Below, piece after piece: positions 1 through 5,048 of a stretch of DNA of 5,048 nt (position 1 is its first letter; each line of letters opens with the position of its first letter). A program made the position numbers and the translations under genes. The DNA lies in NCBI GenBank assembly GCA_900555525.1, contig USLP01000133.1, forward strand, positions 1 to 5,048, in the 5' to 3' direction. Source of the DNA: an uncultured Eubacteriales bacterium. Its GTDB lineage: Bacteria > Bacillota > Clostridia > UMGS1840. The notes beneath the pieces were generated by a model. That model worked only from the letters and a program-made list of their open reading frames with translations, had not been told where the DNA came from and searched no databases.

Positions 1-491
1 AAAGAATCGGTATGTACTATGTAAACGCAAGATGGCTCGGCGGTATGCTCACCAACTTCAAGACAATCAGAAAAAGAATAGACAGACTTTATCAGCTTAA
101 CAAAATGGAAGAAGACGGTACTTTTGACCTTCTCCCCAAAAAGGAAGTTATAAAGCTTAAATTAGAAAGAGAAAAGCTCGAAAAATACCTCGGCGGTATC
201 AAAGAAATGAAGAAGCTCCCCGGTGTTATTTTCATCGTTGACCCCAGAAAAGAAAGAAACGCAATTTTGGAAGCTAAAAGACTCGGTATCCCCGTTGTTG
301 CAATAGTTGATACAAACTGCGACCCTGATGAAGTTGATTATGTAATCCCCGGTAACGATGACGCTATCAAAGCCGTTAAGCTTATCGTTGAAACAATCGC
401 TAACGCTGTTGTTGAGGGTAAAGAAGGCGCAGCGGGCGCTATGGAAGAGGAATCCGACGAAGAAGCGGAAGAATCGAGCGAAAACGAATAA
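1..491 (+). CDS. rpsB: 30S ribosomal protein S2, 3' part (5' end outside window)
   Basis: S2 is a protein of the small ribosomal subunit that helps hold S1 and is needed for translation initiation. The frame is already open at the window edge (complete codons from base 3, reading R-I-G before the first Met), so the ATG at 12 is internal and about 90-100 N-terminal residues are missing. Counting from that Met, the S2 hallmark WLGGMLTNF lies at residues 8-16, followed by the charged helical hairpin (about 19-60). The second conserved block starts at [13 protein letters not shown] (76-88) and continues through [14 protein letters not shown] (93-106) and [10 protein letters not shown] (111-120). 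The last 25 residues form a Glu/Ser-rich acidic tail, a common clostridial extension. All nine Arg codons are AGA. tsf follows after 26 bp with no terminator between, so the two genes should be cotranscribed. Identification is secure. Confidence 0.98.
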   Translation, partial: RIGMYYVNARWLGGMLTNFKTIRKRIDRLYQLNKMEEDGTFDLLPKKEVIKLKLEREKLEKYLGGIKEMKKLPGVIFIVDPRKERNAILEAKRLGIPVVAIVDTNCDPDEVDYVIPGNDDAIKAVKLIVETIANAVVEGKEGAAGAMEEESDEEAEESSENE

Positions 492-500
492 TCTAAAAAT

Positions 501-507
501 AGGAGAG
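501..507 (+). promoter_or_regulatory. Ribosome binding site of tsf
   Basis: AGGAGAG lies in the rpsB-tsf gap, 10 nt before the ATG at 518. It fixes that ATG as the tsf start and is a strong Shine-Dalgarno match, as expected for a highly expressed translation factor. Confidence 0.85.
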
Positions 508-517
508 TGTAAATATT

Positions 518-1405
518 ATGATTACAGCCGGATTGGTTAAAGAATTAAGAGAAATGACAGGCTGCGGTATGATGGACTGCAAAAAGGCTCTTACGGAATC
601 GAACGGAGATATGGATAAAGCTATCGAATTCTTGAGAGAAAAGGGCTTGGCGGCTTCCGCAAAGAAAGCAGGCAGAATCGCCGCAGAGGGTATTGTTTCC
701 GATTATGTTGACGGAAACGTTGCCGCTATTATAGAAGTAAACTCCGAAACAGACTTTGTTGCAAAAAATGCAGACTTCCAGTCCTTTGTTAAAGGCTTGG
801 CAGAAATCGTTGCAAAGCAGAATCCCGCAACGGTTGAAGACCTTATGAAGCTTAAATTTTTGGACAGCGACTTGACTGTTGAAGAAGTTTTGAGAGAAAA
901 AGTTCTTACAATCGGTGAGAACATGGTTATCAGAAGATTCCAGAGATACGAAGGCGCTGTTGTAACATATATCCACGGCGGCGGAAGAATCGGCGTTTTG
1001 GTTAAAGCTGAGGGCGAATTTACTCCCGAAGGCAAGGAAGCGGCAAGAGACGCGGCTATGCAGATTGCGGCTATCAATCCCCGTTACCTTGATAAATCGC
1101 TTGTTCCTCAGGAAGATATAGATAAAGAAAGAGAAATTCTTATCGCACAGATTAAGAATGACCCCAAGAGCGCAAGCAAACCCGAAAACATCATTGCAAA
1201 GATGGTAGACGGAAGAATTTCAAAATTCTACACCTTAAATTGCTTGAATCAGCAGGAATTTGTTAAAGATCCCGATGTAACTGTTGAGAAATATCTCTCG
1301 CAAAAGGGTGTTAAAATCGCTGAATTTACAAGATTTGAAAAAGGCGAAGGAATTGAAAAGAAAGAAGATAATTTTGCTGAAGAAGTAGCTAATATGGCGA
1401 AATAA
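518..1405 (+). CDS. tsf: Translation elongation factor Ts (EF-Ts)
   Basis: EF-Ts is the cytoplasmic guanine nucleotide exchange factor that releases GDP from EF-Tu so it can bind GTP and aminoacyl-tRNA again. The 295-residue product is full length (family about 280-300). The N-terminal UBA-like domain carries the signature [12 protein letters not shown] at residues 14-25. The core has [10 protein letters not shown] at 75-84, which includes the TDFV motif that contacts the EF-Tu nucleotide-binding domain. [10 protein letters not shown] (153-162) begins the second core subdomain, and [13 protein letters not shown] (248-260) is the usual C-terminal block. The start is supported by AGGAGAG 10 nt upstream and by the family-typical beginning [12 protein letters not shown]. 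Twelve of 13 Arg codons are AGA. rpsB precedes it as an operon partner. A terminator-like hairpin follows 14 bp after the stop, so most transcription may end here. No damage is visible. Confidence 0.98.
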   Translation: MITAGLVKELREMTGCGMMDCKKALTESNGDMDKAIEFLREKGLAASAKKAGRIAAEGIVSDYVDGNVAAIIEVNSETDFVAKNADFQSFVKGLAEIVAKQNPATVEDLMKLKFLDSDLTVEEVLREKVLTIGENMVIRRFQRYEGAVVTYIHGGGRIGVLVKAEGEFTPEGKEAARDAAMQIAAINPRYLDKSLVPQEDIDKEREILIAQIKNDPKSASKPENIIAKMVDGRISKFYTLNCLNQQEFVKDPDVTVEKYLSQKGVKIAEFTRFEKGEGIEKKEDNFAEEVANMAK

Positions 1406-1419
1406 TCAAAGCATTTAAG

Positions 1420-1458
1420 AAGTACACCAATCGAAACAATTCCTTTGGTGTGCTTTTT
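1420..1458 (+). terminator. Intrinsic terminator or attenuator between tsf and pyrH
   Basis: The arms 1420-1430 (AAGTACACCAA) and 1445-1455 (TTGGTGTGCTT) pair over 11 bp with a single G-T wobble. A 2x2 internal loop follows, then a GAA/TTC helix (1433-1435 with 1440-1442) closed by an ACAA tetraloop. A run of five T ends at 1458. This is the architecture of a Rho-independent terminator. It starts 14 bp after the tsf stop and ends 37 bp before the pyrH ATG, so it would reduce pyrH transcription relative to rpsB-tsf unless readthrough occurs. Termination efficiency cannot be judged from sequence. Confidence 0.8.
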
Positions 1459-1481
1459 AATATACATATTTATTAAAAGGA

Positions 1482-1489
1482 AAGGCGGA
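1482..1489 (+). promoter_or_regulatory. Ribosome binding site that decides the pyrH start
   Basis: AAGGCGGA (with AAAAGGA just upstream at 1475-1481) sits 6-7 nt before the ATG at 1496. It supports this ATG over the in-frame TTG at 1445. That TTG lies inside the terminator stem, has no Shine-Dalgarno sequence, and would add 17 residues not typical of UMP kinases. Confidence 0.75.
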
Positions 1490-1495
1490 AATTTT

Positions 1496-2218
1496 ATGCA
1501 GCCGATTTACAAAAGAGTTCTTTTAAAAATAAGCGGTGAGGCGCTTGCGGGGAATAAAGGCTTTGGTCTTGACTTCGACGTTATATCCGCAATAGGAAAG
1601 CAAGTAAGAAAATGCACAGGCATGGGCGTACAGGTAGCTATCGTTGTAGGCGGCGGTAACTTCTGGAGAGGCAGAAGCGGTGAAAAAATGGACAGAACAA
1701 GAGCTGACCACATGGGTATGCTCGCAACGGCGATAAACTCGCTTGCAGTTGCCGATTCGCTTGAAGCGCTCGGAATACAGGCAAGAGTCCAGACCGCAAT
1801 AGAAATGCGACAGATTGCCGAGCCGTATATAAGAGGCAAGGCTGAAAGACACCTTGAAAAAGGCAGAGTTGTTATTTTCGGCTGCGGTACGGGGAATCCC
1901 TATTTCTCAACCGATACAACAGCGGCATTAAGAGCCGCAGAAATAGACGCAGACGTTATACTTCTTGCCAAAAAGGTTGACGCCGTTTATGACAGCGACC
2001 CCAATGTAAACCCCAACGCCGTTAAATTCGATAAAATTTCTTATATCGATGTTTTGAACCGCGGTTTGGGCGTAATGGATTCCACAGCAACCTCGCTTTG
2101 CATGGATAACCATATTCCGATTCATGTTTTCGGTCTTGATGACCCCGAAAACATTGTAAAGGCCGTCGTGCCAGGCTTCTCGGGTCTTTTCTTCATCTTT
2201 ATAGTAGCCCATGAATAG
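1496..2218 (+). CDS. pyrH: UMP kinase with a truncated and replaced C-terminus
   Basis: Bacterial UMP kinase phosphorylates UMP to UDP with ATP in pyrimidine nucleotide synthesis. It is a cytoplasmic hexamer of the amino-acid-kinase fold. Visible family motifs are KISGEAL (11-17), VGGGNFWRG (51-59), ADHMGMLAT (70-78), [17 protein letters not shown] (131-147), AKKVDAVY (158-165) and MDSTATSL (194-201). Conservation runs to [12 protein letters not shown] (213-224). Homologues then usually continue with roughly ten more residues of the type G-E-x-I-G-T-x-V, which form the last strand. Here residues 225-240 are an unrelated hydrophobic stretch ending in VAHE, and this DNA is the antisense of an acyl-CoA ligase fragment. 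The total of 240 residues is therefore near normal only by chance. Eleven of 13 Arg codons are AGA, as in tsf. frr, the usual next gene, is missing. The native gene is certain up to about base 2164. Whether this allele exists in a cell is doubtful. Confidence 0.93.
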   Translation: MQPIYKRVLLKISGEALAGNKGFGLDFDVISAIGKQVRKCTGMGVQVAIVVGGGNFWRGRSGEKMDRTRADHMGMLATAINSLAVADSLEALGIQARVQTAIEMRQIAEPYIRGKAERHLEKGRVVIFGCGTGNPYFSTDTTAALRAAEIDADVILLAKKVDAVYDSDPNVNPNAVKFDKISYIDVLNRGLGVMDSTATSLCMDNHIPIHVFGLDDPENIVKAVVPGFSGLFFIFIVAHE

Positions 2219-2455
2219 GCCAACTTGTTTTTCTCCATGAGTACGTACGCAAATTTCACCTACCAGACCAGGCTGTACTTCTTTGCCGTTTTCATCAAGA
2301 ACATACGCATTTTCAAGCGTGCGCTTCAGTCCCTCCCGAAATGAACGGGCATATTCCTCACGAAGCTGTTGCTGTTCCTTGCGTTCCTCGTCCGTAAGCC
2401 CCGTTTCCTTTGATTTTTTATAAAGTTCGTTTATTCTTTTTACTTTTTCGTCCAT
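1928..2455 (-). CDS. Chimeric reading frame: UPF0291 (YnzC-like) protein fused to acyl-CoA ligase fragment
   Basis: This 175-residue frame has three parts. Residues 1 to about 60 form a UPF0291/DUF896 protein: a basic start, [18 protein letters not shown] (7-24), [17 protein letters not shown] (28-44), then a D-E-N-G-x-E-V segment. This matches the family pattern of a two-helix hairpin followed by an I-D-x-x-G-x-D-V-T-P tail. The best-known relative, Bacillus subtilis YnzC, is about 77 residues and of unclear function, encoded in the SOS-controlled yneA operon. Residues about 51-100 fit an AMP-forming acyl-CoA ligase. Residues 101-175 are only the antisense of pyrH and are probably meaningless. 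The start is well supported by AAGGAGA 9 nt upstream and a good promoter. No SOS-type operator was seen. Only the first 60 residues are likely to reflect a real gene, and its native 3' end appears to be lost. Confidence 0.6.
   Translation of the reverse strand: MDEKVKRINELYKKSKETGLTDEERKEQQQLREEYARSFREGLKRTLENAYVLDENGKEVQPGLVGEICVRTHGEKQVGLFMGYYKDEEKTREAWHDGLYNVFGVIKTENMNRNMVIHAKRGCCGIHYAQTAVQNIDIRNFIEFNGVGVYIGVAVINGVNLFGKKYNVCVYFCGS
2156..2305 (-). pseudogene. Fragment of an AMP-forming acyl-CoA ligase (crotonobetaine/carnitine-CoA ligase-like)
   Basis: About 50 codons match one internal region of the adenylate-forming (ANL) superfamily. The motif [10 protein letters not shown] (63-72 of the chimeric frame) corresponds to the family's G-E-V-G-E-I-x-x-R segment. 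[22 protein letters not shown] (79-100) corresponds to the G-Y-x-x-x-x-x-x-T block just before the T-G-D motif. The next expected residues, H-T-G-D and the DEDGY region, are absent because the sequence switches to pyrH antisense. The ATP-binding P-loop, the rest of the adenylation domain and the C-terminal subdomain are also absent, so it cannot be an enzyme. The wording of the motif most resembles CaiC-type and other medium-chain or crotonobetaine CoA ligases, but a 50-residue piece does not fix the substrate. The unambiguous core is 2165-2275; the outer bases fit both joined partners. Confidence 0.75.
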
Positions 2456-2464
2456 AACGTTAAT

Positions 2465-2471
2465 TCTCCTT
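2465..2471 (-). promoter_or_regulatory. Ribosome binding site of the UPF0291 gene
   Basis: On the minus strand AAGGAGA lies 9 nt before the ATG at 2455. It is a strong match and decides the start of the small protein. Confidence 0.85.
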
Positions 2472-2485
2472 TTTGATATATATTA

Positions 2486-2514
2486 ATTATACACCAAATT
2501 TGTATGGATTTCAA
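2486..2514 (-). promoter_or_regulatory. Sigma-A-type promoter of the UPF0291 gene
   Basis: On the minus strand, TTGAAA (2514-2509) and a perfect TATAAT (2491-2486) are separated by exactly 17 bp. Transcription would start near 2479 and give a leader of about 24 nt that includes the ribosome binding site. The -35 box begins 14 bp past the stop codon of the beta-helix gene, so this fills most of the short intergenic gap and suggests the small gene is transcribed independently. A 5-bp inverted repeat, ATACA-N7-TGTAT (2489-2505), overlaps the -10 and spacer and could be an operator or chance in AT-rich DNA. Confidence 0.75.
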
Positions 2515-2528
2515 GCTTTTTTATAAAT

Positions 2529-5048
2529 TTATTTTGAATATGCCACACAAAACGGTTTTAAGCCGCCTTTCCAAATGCAAGCTGTCATGCTTTTTCCGTC
2601 TTTAAGCTTATGAGAAAGCGGAACAGTGATATACTCTTTTTTATAGGTTTGGGGTAATGCACACGGCTCTGCTTCGCAGTCTTTGAGCCTGTTTCCATCA
2701 TAAACCGCAATCAAAAGCGTTGCGGTCTCCGAGCTTTTCCCCTCATTTTTATAAAAAAGCGTTGCACTGTTTTCATCGGTTTTTAAGTCATAAAGCGTTA
2801 TATCATACTCCGAGGTTTTAAAGCTTCCAACGCCGTTTTCGCACATCTGTTCGGATTTATTCGCATATGATGACGCATATGCATAAACCTTCCAATAATA
2901 TGTTGTATTCGGCTTTAAACCTGTTATTTCAGCGCTTTTAAAGTGTGTGTCGCCGCTTGCCGCGATGCTTGTGAAGTCCGCGTTTTCCGAAACTGTATAT
3001 CTATAGCCGTCCGCAAAATCCGCTCCCTCCCAAGAAAGCGCCGCCGAGGTTGAATTTTCCGTTGTTTCGTTGTTATACGGCATTGTGCGTTTGAAGTTTC
3101 CCAAGGTAAATCCGTTTTTCATACCGATTTTTGAAATATCATAGTCCGTATTAAGCTTAAAGCCGTCGGAAACCGTTATATTTTTACTAAGAAGGTAATT
3201 TTCCCCGAAATCAGACATAGTATAAACGTTGTTGTCGGAAAATACGTTGCTGTTGCCGTCAGCACCATATGCCGAAAATTTATTTATCGGATTTTTTATG
3301 TTTCCGAAAACGTTATTGCGGTAAACGTTATAATCGGGCATGAATTTGCCGTCATTTTCTATGCTGTGCGCTGTTCTTGCAATTTGCGGATATTTACTCA
3401 TAATATCCGAAATATCGGTACGGAGCGCACGGGTTTCACTATTATAAAGTCTGTGAGAAACCGCCTCGGAAATCACCTGTTCTCCGCTCCAATCCGCCGA
3501 ATAGCCGCTTAATACAATGCCATCGTCATTATTTCCGATAATTATATTATTTTCGGCTGTGTTGTCGCTTCCGGAAGCGTGAAGTATGCCATATCCGAGC
3601 GCAGTATTTTCTATTATGTTATTACGCGCGGTATTTCCGCAGGCAGAATCGTCCCAAAAAATTCCGTTTACTCCCAAATATCCGCGTTTTCCCCAATATC
3701 CGAGATTATGAATATAATTTTCTTCAACCAAGCCGCCGTAATCAATCCACGAACGTCCCGTATAAATGGCGCCTGCATCACCCGTTTCGGTTGCAAGATT
3801 ATAAAGCTCGTTGTTTCTTATCGTATTTTCGGGTCCCGTATATGTTATCGCCACATACGTTCCCGAATGAATTGTATTGTTTTCTACAAGCGTTTTATAT
3901 CCGCCTACCCACAATGCGGAGCTTTGCATAAATATTCCCTCCGCAACGTTATAAATATGGTTATTTCGGAATACATTTTTGCTTTCCTTTAAATTGCTGT
4001 AATTAAGCCCGTATTGTCCGATATACACTCCCGTTCCCAAATTGTAAAATTCGCAGTTTTCCACCGTTATGTTATTCGCCGTAAGCGAGAGCGCAGAAAA
4101 CGCAAGGTCGTGGAATTTACAGTTTTTAACCGTAAAATGATTAGCATTGTTTGAATTTATTCCCGTGCTGTAGGATTCCGCAAAAGTAAGTCCATCAAAT
4201 TCAATCCAGTCGACATCATTAAGCTGAACCATATTTTCACGAAGAACCGCAACGGAAAATTCATCGTTATTTTTGTCAAAGCCGTCGGGCGCATACCAAT
4301 ATAGCTTCAAATTATCCCTGTCAACGTAGTATTCGCCTGCCGTGTCAAGCTCCTCCAATAAATTCATAACCTTAAAACGTCTGTAATTGTCATTATAGTG
4401 CTTTGCCGTTTCCATGGATTTTAAATATATGCGTCCGTTTTCAACTCTGTCTATTTTTGTAACAAAGCCCGTGTAATCAAGGCTCATATAACCGCCGATG
4501 TAAGCGTTTTGCAGGTTTGTCCAAAGTTCGGGGGCAGCGTTTTCCTCAGCTTTAAACGACACTTCGCCTGCCGTTTCGTCTCTTATAATATCCGACATAT
4601 ACGAAAAATCCGTATTTGGCCATTGCGCCATCTGCTGACGTTTACCGTTATAATATATCCCCAGCGGCGACGGACTGCATTCCGTATTGTCGGGAGTATT
4701 GTTTTTGTTATCGGTCATCGCAAGCTGTTCTTTCGTTATGCCGTAATCAGAGAGATTTATTTCGTAAACCTTTCCCCGTGCATTTATCGGAAGCCTGCTT
4801 ACAATATCGAGGTTGCCGACAAGCTGTGCCGAGCTTAAGTCTATTTCCTTTGAGCCTTTGAACACAACCTCGCCGTCTCCGTACGATTTGAAAACCGTTT
4901 TTCCGTTTTCAAATGCGCCGTCATATCGGTTGTACTGCGTATTCCAAAAATGCGTAAACATTTTATCACTGCGGTATATGCCTCCATGAAACAATACGTT
5001 TATCTCACCTCTGAAATTGCGGTTATTTCTGTATTGATTCACTTTCGC
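2529..5048 (-). CDS. Right-handed parallel beta-helix protein with FN3 domain, probable secreted glycan-active protein (5' end outside window)
   Basis: The frame is open to the window edge (A-K-V before N-Q-Y), so the GTG at 5042 is probably internal and the N-terminus, including any signal peptide, is not visible. Numbering residues from that GTG, 13-22 (EINVLFHGGI) match the start of beta-helix proteins that follow a G-T-x-x-x-P-F-x-T-L-x-x-A-x-D-A-V-R lead. Residues 59-143 (FKGSKEIDLS, RLPINARGKVYEINLSDYGI, YYNGKRQQMAQWPN) resemble the jelly-roll-like insertion of GH141-type and related proteins. Asn-rich coils run from about 275 to 610 (VKNCKFHDL, VENCEFYNL, IRNNELYNL, ARNNIIENT, AENNIIIGNN), with conserved IFWDDSACGN at 461-470. 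A fibronectin type III domain spans about 658-744 (ITGLKPNTTYYWKVYAY). A C-terminal beta-sandwich-like domain (about 746-837) ends in CIWKGGLKP. A role in polysaccharide binding or cleavage outside the cell is inferred; the substrate and catalytic residues are not known. No clear terminator follows the TAA. Confidence 0.85.
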   Translation of the reverse strand, partial: AKVNQYRNNRNFRGEINVLFHGGIYRSDKMFTHFWNTQYNRYDGAFENGKTVFKSYGDGEVVFKGSKEIDLSSAQLVGNLDIVSRLPINARGKVYEINLSDYGITKEQLAMTDNKNNTPDNTECSPSPLGIYYNGKRQQMAQWPNTDFSYMSDIIRDETAGEVSFKAEENAAPELWTNLQNAYIGGYMSLDYTGFVTKIDRVENGRIYLKSMETAKHYNDNYRRFKVMNLLEELDTAGEYYVDRDNLKLYWYAPDGFDKNNDEFSVAVLRENMVQLNDVDWIEFDGLTFAESYSTGINSNNANHFTVKNCKFHDLAFSALSLTANNITVENCEFYNLGTGVYIGQYGLNYSNLKESKNVFRNNHIYNVAEGIFMQSSALWVGGYKTLVENNTIHSGTYVAITYTGPENTIRNNELYNLATETGDAGAIYTGRSWIDYGGLVEENYIHNLGYWGKRGYLGVNGIFWDDSACGNTARNNIIENTALGYGILHASGSDNTAENNIIIGNNDDGIVLSGYSADWSGEQVISEAVSHRLYNSETRALRTDISDIMSKYPQIARTAHSIENDGKFMPDYNVYRNNVFGNIKNPINKFSAYGADGNSNVFSDNNVYTMSDFGENYLLSKNITVSDGFKLNTDYDISKIGMKNGFTLGNFKRTMPYNNETTENSTSAALSWEGADFADGYRYTVSENADFTSIAASGDTHFKSAEITGLKPNTTYYWKVYAYASSYANKSEQMCENGVGSFKTSEYDITLYDLKTDENSATLFYKNEGKSSETATLLIAVYDGNRLKDCEAEPCALPQTYKKEYITVPLSHKLKDGKSMTACIWKGGLKPFCVAYSK

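Noticed and set aside
545..1077. Long open frames on the minus strand across tsf
   Set aside because: tsf is conserved end to end on the plus strand. The antisense frames have no ribosome binding site or recognisable domain.
1445..1472. A promoter for pyrH with TTGGTG as -35 and TATTTA as -10
   Set aside because: The match is weak, the boxes overlap the terminator, and the start would fall at about 1480, leaving almost no leader before the ribosome binding site.
1445..1495. A longer pyrH beginning at the TTG at 1445
   Set aside because: The codon lies within the terminator stem, lacks a ribosome binding site, and adds a 17-residue extension foreign to the family. The ATG at 1496 has a good Shine-Dalgarno sequence.
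1928..2155. The last 75 residues of the minus-strand chimeric frame as a real protein domain
   Set aside because: They are exactly antisense to conserved pyrH coding sequence and resemble no known domain. The frame is open there by chance.
2156..2455. A novel UPF0291-ligase signalling or defence fusion
   Set aside because: The ligase part lacks its ATP-binding loop, T-G-D motif and C-terminal domain, and runs into pyrH antisense. A broken join explains it better.
3900..4200. Tandem DNA repeats or a CRISPR-like array in the Asn-rich part of the beta-helix gene
   Set aside because: The repetition is at the protein level (N-N-x-I / V-x-N-C coils) with diverged DNA and no constant repeat-spacer pattern.
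3579..4861. Plus-strand open frames inside the beta-helix gene
   Set aside because: The minus-strand frame shows clear beta-helix repeats throughout this stretch. The plus-strand products look like antisense translation.

Overview
The window looks like DNA from a low-GC Gram-positive anaerobe of the Clostridia type. The evidence is the rpsB-tsf-pyrH order, strong AGGAG-type ribosome binding sites, an acidic tail on ribosomal protein S2, a UPF0291 (YnzC-like) small protein, and a large parallel beta-helix protein with a fibronectin type III domain, a kind common in plant-polysaccharide-degrading gut clostridia. This placement comes from protein character only; no database search was possible.

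Layout. Positions 1-2164 (+ strand) hold a housekeeping translation and nucleotide block: the 3' part of rpsB (S2), complete tsf (EF-Ts), an intrinsic terminator-like hairpin, then pyrH (UMP kinase). pyrH is conserved up to about residue 224. Its last family-typical residues are missing and are replaced by 16 unrelated residues. The usual next gene, frr, is absent. Positions about 2156-2305 (- strand) carry a roughly 50-codon fragment of an AMP-forming acyl-CoA ligase. It is fused in frame behind about 60 residues of a UPF0291 protein, which has its own RBS and a near-consensus sigma-A promoter (TTGAAA, 17 bp, TATAAT). Positions 2529-5048 (- strand) hold an 840-codon segment of a beta-helix protein whose N-terminus lies beyond the window.

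How the parts relate. rpsB, tsf and pyrH are a coherent conserved block. The right half has no evident functional link to it. The stretch from 2156 to 2305 matches neither neighbour, and both of its ends fall where the two joined sequences fit equally well. Arginine codon use also changes sharply there: 32 of 35 AGA in rpsB-tsf-pyrH, against 1 of 8 in the UPF0291/ligase reading frame. The simplest reading is a chimeric join, either a metagenome assembly artefact or an illegitimate recombination scar, and not a new biological system. I found no CRISPR array, tRNA, rRNA, transposase or phage gene.
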